From Streptosporangiaceae bacterium (GTDB lineage Bacteria > Actinomycetota > Actinomycetes > Streptosporangiales > Streptosporangiaceae), in assembly GCA_019245115.1 (NCBI GenBank), contig JAFARZ010000103.1:1-64000 (forward strand): DNA of 64,000 nucleotides, given 5' to 3'. The translations under genes were made by a program, and so were the position numbers. Of the stretch, positions 9,442 through 18,237 are shown one piece after another. Below the pieces are notes generated by a model. It saw only the letters and a list, made by a program, of their open reading frames with translations. It did not search any database and had not been told where the DNA came from. Numbering within the stretch: the first letter of the stretch is position 1; each line of letters starts with the position of its first letter.

Positions 9442-9636
9442 TCAGTTGTATGACGCTGACGAATTGGTGGTGTGAAGGTAATCGGCGTTACTCCAGCACC
9501 CGAAGGCGCCATCGCTGAACTCATCAAGAGTCTCGATTACCAAATTCGAGACGGCGGACCTTGACTGGACGGGCACCGCGATGCCACTGACGAGGGATTG
9601 GACTGCGATGTCCTGCAAAGGTGAGGTAATGTTCAT
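9442..9636 (-). CDS. Candidate TOMM/RiPP precursor peptide (64 aa)
   Basis: MNITSPLQDIAVQSLVSGIAVPVQSRSAVSNLVIETLDEFSDGAFGCWSNADYLHTTNSSASYN*. It ends 7 nt before the YcaO start. The C-terminal half is rich in Cys/Ser/Thr/Asn/Gly. Codon usage is low GC3 against the surrounding genes, and AGGGCG lies upstream of the ATG. Confidence 0.72.
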   Translation of the reverse strand: MNITSPLQDIAVQSLVSGIAVPVQSRSAVSNLVIETLDEFSDGAFGCWSNADYLHTTNSSASYN

Positions 9637-10112
9637 GATATCGCCCTAACAAGCAGAGTTCTTCCTGGCTGAGCGGATGCTTCCGCACTTGAACACGAGT
9701 GTGCGTCCGGCCAGGAAGTGGCGCAAGTGCCGCGCTCATTCAGACCATGTGAATCCTTCATCACACGGAGCACATGAGACGCAAGACCTTAAAGGCATGA
9801 ATTACCCATCCGCGTTTCGTGAATTTTTCACTATGGGGTGTGCCACATGATCATTAGCATTGTGTGCACCGTTCACGTGGCTTGGAGGAAGGGGTTATCG
9901 GGCCACATGTAAGCTGAAAAGTACCGTGACCGAAAGTGATCCAAGAGAACAGCGTGCCTGTCGTGACTGTCGTGTCACTTGGGGTCGCTGAGCGGGGCTC
10001 GCCGCGCCCGGTAGTAACCGACAAGAAACGAAAACTTATCATCCTGGTACGCATGATCACGTATACCATTGGCTGAAGGTGCGAGGGACCCGATTTCGTT
10101 AGCCTGGTCAGC

Positions 10113-11429
10113 GTGCCGGGGCTCACTCGGAGAGTTCTTATGCCGGGACTCAGAGTACGGACAGGCTGGTTCTCAACAGTCCCCGTGGCGGGGAACCGTG
10201 AGGGAGACACGGAAGGGGAGCCGGGCGAGGGGGATTTTCATGCGTCCGCCGGACACAAAATCCCCGGCGGGCCGCCCTTGGCGCAGTTGATCATGCTCGC
10301 GGTGGTGTGCGTGTTCGTCACCGTGGCCGCGCTCGAGCTGGTTGAGTCGAAATTCCCGTCACGCGCGCTTGAGCTGGAGGTGGGCATCCCAGCTCTGGTC
10401 TTGCTGTTCGGCCTGACCGTCTGGATCATCTCCGGGGCTGCCGAGCACTGGCCGCCGTGGCAACGGACTGCACTGCTGCTGGCCGAGGGCCTGGTCACCT
10501 ACCTTCCGATGGTCGTCCTCGGGAAGCTGTGGGCCGGCGGTGCCGGGTTCTTCGCCGGGTCGGCCCTGCTGCTGCTTTCTGGCCGGGCAGCCTGGGCGGT
10601 GTTCGCCACCGCGGTCGGCAGCATGCTGGCGGGCAGCGTGGTGGCGGTGCTCACGGTGCCGCGCTTCAGCGGGGATGAGGTCGCCTACCTTCCCCTGTCC
10701 GCGCTGGTCCTCGGCCTGGTGGTATTCGGGCTCGCCCGGCTGTCGCTGCTGATCAGGTACGTGCACACCCGGCGCGGCGAGCTGGCCCAGCTCGCGGTCA
10801 TCCGGGAGCGCATGCGGTTCGCCCGGGACCTGCACGACCTGCTCGGCTACAGCCTGTCCGCGATCACCCTGAAGGCCGAGGTCACGCGGCGGCTGGTGGG
10901 CAGCAACCCGGGCCGCGCCCGCGACGAGCTGGCCGAGGTGCTCGACATCGCCCGCCAGGCCCTGGCCGACGTCCGCATCGTGGCCAGCGGCTACCGCAAC
11001 ATCTCGCTGGCCAAGGAGGCCAGCTCGGTCTCCTCGCTGCTCACCGAAGCGGGCATCGACGCCCGGGTCGAGATCAACTGCGGGATGCTGGACGAGAAGG
11101 CTGATACCGTGCTGGCCACCGTGCTGCGCGAGACGGTGACCAACATCCTGCGGCACAGCGCCGCGCGGCACTGCGAGATCGAAGCGGGCATCGCGGCCAA
11201 CGCCATCCGGCTTACCGTGGCCAACGACGGCGTGCCACGCTCGGCGTCGACCTCACGGCACGGCGGCGGACTGGAGAACCTGTCCACCCGGATGGCGAGC
11301 ATAGGCGGCCAGCTCAGCGCGAGGGTACGTCCGGATGGCTGGTTCGAGGTGGTGGCCGAGGCACCGCTGGCGACGGCGTCGGAAGGGCACGCCGTGGAGG
11401 CTCACTTCAGCCAGCTCAAGGGAGCATGA
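10113..11429 (+). CDS. Two-component sensor histidine kinase (HisKA_3/DesK-like) 1
   Basis: Multiple TM segments, then RERMRFARDLHDLLGYSLSAITLKAEVTRR (H box) and a HATPase region. Confidence 0.85.
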   Translation: MPGLTRRVLMPGLRVRTGWFSTVPVAGNREGDTEGEPGEGDFHASAGHKIPGGPPLAQLIMLAVVCVFVTVAALELVESKFPSRALELEVGIPALVLLFGLTVWIISGAAEHWPPWQRTALLLAEGLVTYLPMVVLGKLWAGGAGFFAGSALLLLSGRAAWAVFATAVGSMLAGSVVAVLTVPRFSGDEVAYLPLSALVLGLVVFGLARLSLLIRYVHTRRGELAQLAVIRERMRFARDLHDLLGYSLSAITLKAEVTRRLVGSNPGRARDELAEVLDIARQALADVRIVASGYRNISLAKEASSVSSLLTEAGIDARVEINCGMLDEKADTVLATVLRETVTNILRHSAARHCEIEAGIAANAIRLTVANDGVPRSASTSRHGGGLENLSTRMASIGGQLSARVRPDGWFEVVAEAPLATASEGHAVEAHFSQLKGA

Positions 11430-11432
11430 CGG

Positions 11433-12695
11433 ATGCCAGGACCGGGCGGGCAGGCCGGCTGGCTGTCAGCCCCGGCTTCGCCCGAAATGCCGGAAGACGC
11501 GGCGGTAGGCGACTGGGGCCAGGATGCGCAGTCGCTGCCGGTGCTGGAGGCGATCAACGGCAGCCCCCGGCTGGCCCGCGGCATCGTACTGACGGTCTTG
11601 CTGGTCTATGCCGCCATCCAGACGATTGACCTTGCCGTGTCACCGCTGCCTTCGCACGGGACCCAGCTGGTCGTCGACATCCCTGCCATCGTCGGATTGT
11701 GCGCCCTCACGGTCTGGGTCACCTCCGCCGCCGCTGAGCACTGGCCGCCACGGCTGCGGCTCGCGGTATTGCTGGCCGAGGGCCTGCTTACCTACATCCC
11801 CATCATCGTCTTCGGGAAGCTGTGGGGCGACATGGGGGGATTCTTCGCCGGATCGGTCCTGCTGCTGCTGTCGGCCTGGATGGCGTGGACGTTGTTCGTC
11901 ACCGTGGTCGGCAGCATCCTCGTGCTCTCCGCGCTGTGGTCCCTCAACGCCTACAACGCCGCCTACCTGACGCTCTCCACGCTGGTCCTGGGTCTGGTGG
12001 TGTTCGGGCTCGCCCGGCTGTCGCTGCTGATCAGGTACGTGCACGCGACGCGCGGCGAGCTGGCCCAGCTCGCGGTCATCCGGGAGCGCATGCGGTTCGC
12101 CCGGGACCTGCACGACCTGCTCGGCTACAGCCTGTCCGCGATCACCCTGAAGGCCGAGTTCACCCGCCGGCTGGTGGGCAGCAACCCGGGCCGCGCCCGC
12201 GACGAGCTGGCCGAGGTGCTCGACATCGCCCGCCAGGCCCTGGCCGACGTCCGCATCGTGGCCAGCGGCTACCGCAACATCTCGCTGGTCAAGGAGGCCA
12301 GCTCGGTCTCCTCGCTGCTCACCGCGGCGGGCATCGACGCCCAGGTGGAGATCAACTGCGGGATGCTCGACGAGAGAGTCGACACGGTGCTGGCCACGGT
12401 GTTGCGCGAGGCGGTGACCAACATGCTCCGGCACAGCACCCCGCGGCACTGCGAGATCGAGGCGGGCATCACCGGCGACCACGTCTACCTGCGCGTCGCC
12501 AACGACGGCGCGCCACGTTCCGGCGCGTCCGGGCGCAACGGCGGCGGCCTGGACAACCTGACCAGCCGGATGACCGCGATCGGCGGCCAGCTCACCGCCC
12601 GCAGCCGCGATGCTGGCTGGTTCGATATAGCCGCCCAGGCCCCTATCACGCCCTCCGCCGCACACCAGCCAGTCTGCCGCACTGAGCCGCGCTAG
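11433..12695 (+). CDS. Two-component sensor histidine kinase (HisKA_3/DesK-like) 2, tandem paralogue
   Basis: Same H-box segment as the preceding gene with near-identical DNA; N-terminal TM region diverged. Confidence 0.85.
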   Translation: MPGPGGQAGWLSAPASPEMPEDAAVGDWGQDAQSLPVLEAINGSPRLARGIVLTVLLVYAAIQTIDLAVSPLPSHGTQLVVDIPAIVGLCALTVWVTSAAAEHWPPRLRLAVLLAEGLLTYIPIIVFGKLWGDMGGFFAGSVLLLLSAWMAWTLFVTVVGSILVLSALWSLNAYNAAYLTLSTLVLGLVVFGLARLSLLIRYVHATRGELAQLAVIRERMRFARDLHDLLGYSLSAITLKAEFTRRLVGSNPGRARDELAEVLDIARQALADVRIVASGYRNISLVKEASSVSSLLTAAGIDAQVEINCGMLDERVDTVLATVLREAVTNMLRHSTPRHCEIEAGITGDHVYLRVANDGAPRSGASGRNGGGLDNLTSRMTAIGGQLTARSRDAGWFDIAAQAPITPSAAHQPVCRTEPR

Positions 12696-12732
12696 CGGCG
12701 CTCGCGCGGCTCGCCGGTGACGGCGCGGGTGG

Positions 12733-12978
12733 TTACTGCCTGGCCAGCAGCATGTCGTTGAGAAGCTCGATCGCGTCACGCGGCGTCCGCAGCTCACTCA
12801 TCTTCTCTTCCGGCACCTTCACACCGAACTCCTGCTCGATCCGCGCCGCTGATTCCATCAGGGCGAGCGAATCGTAGCCGAGATCTTCGAATGGAATGTC
12901 GGAGAAGTCATCGCACGCGATCGCGTCAGTTTCGCCCGCGCAGGCGATCAGGATGCGGCGGAAGTCCTCGATTGTCAT
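12733..12978 (-). CDS. Acyl carrier protein (ACP1)
   Basis: DIPFEDLGYDSLALMESAARIEQEFGVKVPEEK with phosphopantetheine Ser in DSL; start at internal Met 12978. Confidence 0.88.
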   Translation of the reverse strand: MTIEDFRRILIACAGETDAIACDDFSDIPFEDLGYDSLALMESAARIEQEFGVKVPEEKMSELRTPRDAIELLNDMLLARQ

Positions 12979-13131
12979 GGGATTTTCGCCTTCCGTGAGT
13001 GAAGGTTTACAGATACACAATGCGGAATTAGCTGTCATGATTACACCGGATCAGTTGCCACTATTCCTGTGGCCGCTCAAGCACCGCTTGAAGCCGGGTT
13101 GGTCCGCGGACCGTTCCGCAGCCTGATTCCG

Positions 13132-13212
13132 GTTGAGCAAGATCGGAGGTGATTCGGGCTGGTGCGGAGCGCAGGCTGGGATACATGCATGAGCTGACTG
13201 TGAGGAATTCAC
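13132..13212 (+). repeat. Copy A of an ~81-bp inverted repeat (partner at 53300-53380)
   Basis: GTTGAGCAAGATCGGAGGTGATTcGGGCTGGTGcGGaGCGCAGGcTGGGATACATGCATGAGctGacTGTGAGgAATTCAC matches the reverse complement of 53300-53380 with about 7 mismatches by eye. Confidence 0.92.
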
Positions 13213-14516
13213 GTGGTGCGGCGGTGGCTGACCGGCCGAGGGCCGGGGCGGCTGGGCCGGCTGCGGCTGTCTCGGATGGCGTGGTGCTGCTAGCTGATGG
13301 TGAGTCGGTGGCCGATCTGCGCCGCCGGGTCGCTCGTGCCGCCGGCCACGCGACCCGGATCCCGTCTGAAGGGCTGGCCGGGCTGGCCGCCGCGCTCGCG
13401 GACGGGCTGGCGGGGCGGCCGTACCGGGCCGCTGTGGTGGCGGCCAGCCCGGCTCAGGCGGCTACCCGGCTGGCCCGGGTGCTGGACCTGCTCGACCAGG
13501 ACCCAGCCGGGCGGGTGACCGATCCGGCGGGCGGGATGTTCACCGGGATCGCGTGCGGGCCGCCGCGGATCGGGTTCTTGTTCCCCGGGCAGGGCTCGGG
13601 GAAAGGCGATGACGCCGCCGGCGCGCTGGCGCGGCTGTTCCCCGCCGCCGCCGAGCTGTTCGCCTCGGTGCCGCTGCCGCCCGGCGATGACCCCGCCGCG
13701 ACCGCCATCGCCCAGCCGCGGATCACCCGCTCCACCGCTGCCGGGCTGCGAGTGCTGGACCTGCTGGGTATCGAGGCATCGTGGGCCACCGGCCACTCAC
13801 TGGGCGAACTGTCGGCGCTGTGCTGGGCCGGGGCGATGACCGAGGCCGAGCTGATCACCCTGGCCGGGCTCCGCGGCCAGGTCATGACCCAGGCCTCCGC
13901 GGGCGGCGGCGCCATGGCCGGCATCGCCGCCCCCGCCGACCAGGTGGCACCGCTGCTGGTCGCCGAGCCGGTCGTGATCGCCGGCTACAACGGCCCCGCC
14001 CAGACCGTCATCTCCGGCCCCGCCCGCGCCGTCGAACGCGTCCGCGTTATCGCCGCCGAACACGGCTGGCGCACCGCCCGGGTCGCGGTCTCCCACGCCT
14101 TCCACTCCCCCGCCGTCACCCCCGCCGCGACCGCCATGGCCGCCCGGCTGGCCAGCTGGCAGTTCCGGCCGCTCCAGCGCACCGTGGTCTCCACGCTGAC
14201 CGGCGACATCATCCCCCGCGACACCGATCTTGCCGCCCTGCTGGTCGCCCAGATCAGCCAGCCCGTCAAGTTCGCCCACGCCCTGACCCGCATGGCCGCG
14301 GACACCGACCTGCTCATCGAAGTCGGCCCCGGACGCATCTTGTCGAGGCTCGCCGCCCAGATCACGCCCCTCATCCCCGCCATCCCCCTGACCACCGACA
14401 GCCCCGTCGCCACCAGCCTGCTCACCATCGTCGCCGCCGCCCACACCCACGGCACCGCCCTCCAGCACCACCACCTCAACTCGACTCTGTCCTCGCTGGC
14501 GAGCAGGCCTGGGTGA
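13149..14516 (+). CDS. Discrete malonyl-type acyltransferase (AT1)
   Basis: IGFLFPGQGSG, GHSLGEL active site, HAFH malonyl-specificity motif (AVSHAFHSP). Start uncertain (GTG 13149, ATG 13185 or further downstream). Confidence 0.82.
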   Translation: MIRAGAERRLGYMHELTVRNSRGAAVADRPRAGAAGPAAAVSDGVVLLADGESVADLRRRVARAAGHATRIPSEGLAGLAAALADGLAGRPYRAAVVAASPAQAATRLARVLDLLDQDPAGRVTDPAGGMFTGIACGPPRIGFLFPGQGSGKGDDAAGALARLFPAAAELFASVPLPPGDDPAATAIAQPRITRSTAAGLRVLDLLGIEASWATGHSLGELSALCWAGAMTEAELITLAGLRGQVMTQASAGGGAMAGIAAPADQVAPLLVAEPVVIAGYNGPAQTVISGPARAVERVRVIAAEHGWRTARVAVSHAFHSPAVTPAATAMAARLASWQFRPLQRTVVSTLTGDIIPRDTDLAALLVAQISQPVKFAHALTRMAADTDLLIEVGPGRILSRLAAQITPLIPAIPLTTDSPVATSLLTIVAAAHTHGTALQHHHLNSTLSSLASRPG

Positions 14517-14518
14517 CG

Positions 14519-16165
14519 ATGATGGCAACGCTGGAGGCGCATCCCAGGCGCCGCCATGGTCACGATCGGGGCAGAACGCTGATCACTGACATCGAGCTGT
14601 CGGTGGACGATAACCCCTACCTGGCTGAGCACCCGCTCGACGGCTCGCTGATGTTCCCAGTCGTGCTGGCCATGGAAGCCATGGCCCGGGTCGCTGCTCC
14701 GCTCGGCATGGCGGAATGCCCGCCGGTCTTCGAGAACGTCGAGTTCCTCAGCCCCATCGTCATCCCACTCGACGGCTCGGAAACCATCAGAGTCGTCGCG
14801 CTCAACCGTACCGACCGGGTCGACGTCGCGATAGGCAGCCGCGGTACCGGCTTCCGGAAGGATCATGTCCGGGCGGTGCTGCGCCACACCGGTACCGGAC
14901 CGCCCGCCATCGCCAAGCGCCGGCCCGTCGCTGAAGGCGCGCGAGTCCCGCTCGATCCGGCAACGGACCTGTACGGCGGAGTGCTGTCGGCGGGCAGGCG
15001 CTCGCAGCGCATCCTGGGCTACCGCAGGCTGGCTGCCAGGTCGTGCGTAGCGGAGATCTCGGCACCACCCTCGGCGCCCGCGTGGTCTGCCTCACTTCCG
15101 GCGGCTCCAGCCGCTCCGGCGGCTCCAGCCGCCGGTACGATGCTAGGCGACCCGGGGACCCGTCAGGCATTCCTCGACGCCATCCAAGGGTGCGTCCCCG
15201 ACGCGACGCTGCGCCCGGTCGGCGTCGAGCGGATCTATCCAGCGACGACGTTCAGCGTCGGCGATCCGGCGGGTGATGCGGGGCAGGTGGTGTTGTGTGC
15301 GGCCGAACGACACCGGTATGGCGACACCTACACCTACGACCTCGACGTTCTCGCTGCCAACGGGATGCTCCTCGAAAGCTGGCGTGGGCTGCGGCTGGCG
15401 GCCGAGCAGCGGAGCTACGGCAGCGGTTCGTGGGTGCCCGGACTGCTCGGGCCCTATCTGGAACGCAGACTGGCCAGCCTCGTTCCCGGCAGGCTCAGGT
15501 GCGTGGTGGAACACGACAGCGGCGATCCGGATTCCCGGCGCGAGCAGACCACAGCGGCGGTGCGCCGGATGCTGGGACGGCCTGCGATGGTGTGGCACCG
15601 CGAGGACGGCCGTCCCGAAGTCGCCGAGGAGGGCACCTTCGTCGCCGCGACCCATGGCGCCGGCATCATGCTCGCCCTCGTCGGCGCCGCGAGACTCGGC
15701 TGCGATGCGAGAGCGATCAACGAGCGGTCGCGAGACGAATGGCTCGCTCTACTGGCCGGTGATCAGCTCGGGCTGGCGGAAATGATCGGACGCGAGGTAG
15801 CTGAGCCGTTGTCGGCCGCCGCCACCCGGGTGTGGTCAGCCGCTGACTGCCTGCACCAGGCGGGCAGTCCCCGTGCCACGCCCATTGTGCTCGTCCGCTC
15901 AGGATCAGACGGCTGGGTCACGCTCGGCTGCGGACCCGCGCGGATCGCCACCTTTCTGGCGCCGCTGCGCGATTTGCCGCATCCGGTTATGTTCACGATC
16001 TTGCTGGAAGGCCGTGGCCGTGAATCTTTATTACGAGTACCGGCATGTCGTCGGCTGCGAGGAAACCGGCCATGCCGGGACCGTCTATCACGCGAACTTC
16101 GTGCGCTGGCAGGCGCGGTGCCGGGAGATGTTTCTCTTCGAGCACGTACCGAGCGTGTTCGATGA
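14519..16165 (+). CDS. Polyketide synthase dehydratase + C-terminal PPTase-like domain, resembling the C-terminal part of enediyne PKS
   Basis: DH motif HPLDGSLMFP (HxxxGxxxxP). C-terminal region GCDARAINERSRDEW...TRVWSAADCLHQAG resembles the PPTase domain of enediyne PKSs but lacks the canonical KE...K residues. Starts 2 nt after the AT1 stop. Confidence 0.72.
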   Translation: MMATLEAHPRRRHGHDRGRTLITDIELSVDDNPYLAEHPLDGSLMFPVVLAMEAMARVAAPLGMAECPPVFENVEFLSPIVIPLDGSETIRVVALNRTDRVDVAIGSRGTGFRKDHVRAVLRHTGTGPPAIAKRRPVAEGARVPLDPATDLYGGVLSAGRRSQRILGYRRLAARSCVAEISAPPSAPAWSASLPAAPAAPAAPAAGTMLGDPGTRQAFLDAIQGCVPDATLRPVGVERIYPATTFSVGDPAGDAGQVVLCAAERHRYGDTYTYDLDVLAANGMLLESWRGLRLAAEQRSYGSGSWVPGLLGPYLERRLASLVPGRLRCVVEHDSGDPDSRREQTTAAVRRMLGRPAMVWHREDGRPEVAEEGTFVAATHGAGIMLALVGAARLGCDARAINERSRDEWLALLAGDQLGLAEMIGREVAEPLSAAATRVWSAADCLHQAGSPRATPIVLVRSGSDGWVTLGCGPARIATFLAPLRDLPHPVMFTILLEGRGRESLLRVPACRRLRGNRPCRDRLSRELRALAGAVPGDVSLRARTERVR

Positions 16166-16496
16166 GTTTCGCAGGGGTCTGCGGCTGGTCCCGGTCGCAT
16201 CGGGTTGCGAGTACCTGACGGGGATCCGGGCCTTCGACCAGGTCTCCGTCAGGATGCGCCTCGCCGGGGTGACCCGGACCGAAATCGGCTTGATCTACGA
16301 CTGTGTGCGCGTCGAGGATGGAGCGGACGAGTTGGTCGCCCGGGCCTGGCAGCGGCACGCCTGCGTACGAAGTTCCGGCGGTGCCATTGTGGCCGCCCAG
16401 GTGCCGGAGCCGCTGCGGCTGGCGCTAGAGGGTTATCCGCTCGACATGCCGCGGCGCGGCTGCCCCGCTGGGCTAAGGGTCGCGGGAAGGGTCTGA
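16020..16496 (+). CDS. Enediyne-type hotdog thioesterase (CalE7/DynE7/SgcE10-like)
   Basis: VNLYYEYRHVVGCEETGHAGTVYHANFVRWQARCREMFLFEH...AFDQVSVRMRL, closely patterned on enediyne TEs. Confidence 0.82.
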   Translation: MNLYYEYRHVVGCEETGHAGTVYHANFVRWQARCREMFLFEHVPSVFDEFRRGLRLVPVASGCEYLTGIRAFDQVSVRMRLAGVTRTEIGLIYDCVRVEDGADELVARAWQRHACVRSSGGAIVAAQVPEPLRLALEGYPLDMPRRGCPAGLRVAGRV

Positions 16497-17144
16497 CCGC
16501 GTCAGCACGCTCGCACACGCGCCGCGGTAATGGCAGCCAGCCCGAGTCGTACGCCGTCTTGATCGCGTCCACCCGGTTGCGCGCGTTCAGCTTGGTCACG
16601 ATGGTCGTGAGGTAATTGCGCACCGTCCCGACCGACAGATGCATCGCCGCCGCGATCTCGGTTGGCTCGGATCCCTCGGCCGCCCGGCGGAGGACCTCAT
16701 GCTCCCGAGGGGACAGGGGGTTCTGGCCGCCTTCCCAGGTGGAGACGGCCAACTGCGGATCGATTACCCGGCGCCCGGCAGCGATGCTGCGGATAGCGGT
16801 GGCAAGCTGTTCTGGCGGGGCGTCCTTGAGCATGTAGCCCGACACGTGGGCGGCCAGCGCGCGTCGCAGCGTCCCCGCTCGCCCCAGATTGGTCAGGATG
16901 AGGACCCGGCATTCCGGCATGACGTCGTGGAGTTCCGCGGCCGCGGAAAGCCCGTCCAGACCAGGCAGGTCGATATCGATGATCGCGATGTCAGGTTTGT
17001 GGGTGAGCGCACCCGGGACGATGTCCTGTCCGCACTCGACCGCCGCGACCACCTTGAGGTCGGGCTCGAGCTCGATGAGAGCGACCAGTGCGCCGCGTAC
17101 CATCGCGACGTCCTCGGCAAGCAAGATCCTCAGGGTGAGCAATG
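16249..17144 (-). CDS. NarL/LuxR-family response regulator with a long C-terminal extension
   Basis: LRILLAEDVAMVRGALVALIELEPDLKVV...IAIIDIDLPGLDG...LSPREHEVLRRAAEGSEPTEIAAAMHLSVGTVRNYLTTIVTKLNARNRVDAI. The tail beyond ~16520 is antisense to the TE gene. Start uncertain. Confidence 0.8.
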
Positions 17145-17400
17145 ACCACGCCCCTTCGCTCCCAGCAGCCCATCGGGGGATGGCCAACGCGGCATGAGAT
17201 CTGGTACGTCTCCCGGCTCCAAGCGGCACCACCGACGAACCAGACAGAATGTGCACCCCGTCCGGCCATTTGACTCCCTAGTGTGATCACGGTCTGCCTG
17301 CCCGACCGCAAAACGCCACTATCCCACCGGAAATGTAACACCGTGATCTGCTATGCGCTAGCATTTCACAGCCTGTTACCAGCCTGCTCCGTCAGGTGGG

Positions 17401-18237
17401 CTATAGCGGAGATGAACCGGCGCGAAGTTGCGCCATCGCCCATGGCCCTGACTCAAGTCCCGGATCCCTGGACAAGATGGCCAGCTGCAGACGCTGCAGC
17501 TTTGGACAGGGCTCGATACCCAGCTCTCGCTGAAGTACGGACCGGAGCCGCTGAAATGCCTCCAGGGAGCGACCGACATAGCCGGACCGATAGAGCGCGA
17601 GCATCAAGAACGCGCAGATGTTCTCGTTCATCGGATTCCTGGCCGCCGCCAGCGTCAGTTCGCCCAGCATGTCGGCATGCCGGCTGAGCGCCAGATCGGC
17701 TTCCACACGTCGCTCCAGTACGCCAAGCCGGTTCTGTTCCAGCGATGTCACCTCGAGTTCGAGCACGCGCCCGATCCGCACATCCACCATGGCCGGGCCG
17801 CGCCAGAGCTGGAGCGCACGGCTGAGTTGCTCAGATGCGGCGAAATAGTCGCCCGCCTCGGCCGCTGTCCGGCCGGTCCGGGCCAGGTCGTCGAACTCCT
17901 CGACATCGGTTTGGCAGGCGCCGTCCTCCAGTAGATAACCGCAATGGCGAGTGCCTAGGAGCGTTCGCACCGAGGGGTTGCCGGGCTGAGCGTCAGCCAG
18001 CGCGTTACGCAGTTGCAGAATATAGGTCTGCAGCGTCGTAGCGTAACTTCGCGGCGGCCGATCACCCCACAGTTCCTCGATAAGCGTCGACACGGTGACA
18101 ATACGGCCGGCGTTCAGTGCCAGGAGAGCCAGTACCTGGCGCTGCTTGGTAGCGCTCGGCACCACCGACCTCTCATCGAGACGTGCGGATAGCGGACCCA
18201 GCAGACCGATGCTGAGCTGTCCGAATGCACTGCTCAT
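17401..18237 (-). CDS. SARP-family transcriptional activator
   Basis: LSIGLLGPLSARLDERSVVPSATKQRQVLALLALNAGRIVTVSTLIEELWGDRPPRSYATTLQTYILQLRNAL (winged HTH) plus BTAD domain. Confidence 0.92.
   Translation of the reverse strand: MSSAFGQLSIGLLGPLSARLDERSVVPSATKQRQVLALLALNAGRIVTVSTLIEELWGDRPPRSYATTLQTYILQLRNALADAQPGNPSVRTLLGTRHCGYLLEDGACQTDVEEFDDLARTGRTAAEAGDYFAASEQLSRALQLWRGPAMVDVRIGRVLELEVTSLEQNRLGVLERRVEADLALSRHADMLGELTLAAARNPMNENICAFLMLALYRSGYVGRSLEAFQRLRSVLQRELGIEPCPKLQRLQLAILSRDPGLESGPWAMAQLRAGSSPL

Noticed and set aside
9854-10210. 118-aa minus ORF between the TOMM locus and the kinases
   Set aside because: No recognisable motif, overlaps the HK1 start; probably intergenic.
11640-12797. 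385-aa minus ORF
   Set aside because: Antisense of histidine kinase 2.
13781-14518. 5' part of the 794-aa + ORF
   Set aside because: Arg/Pro-rich out-of-frame reading of the AT1 gene; real protein starts near 14519.
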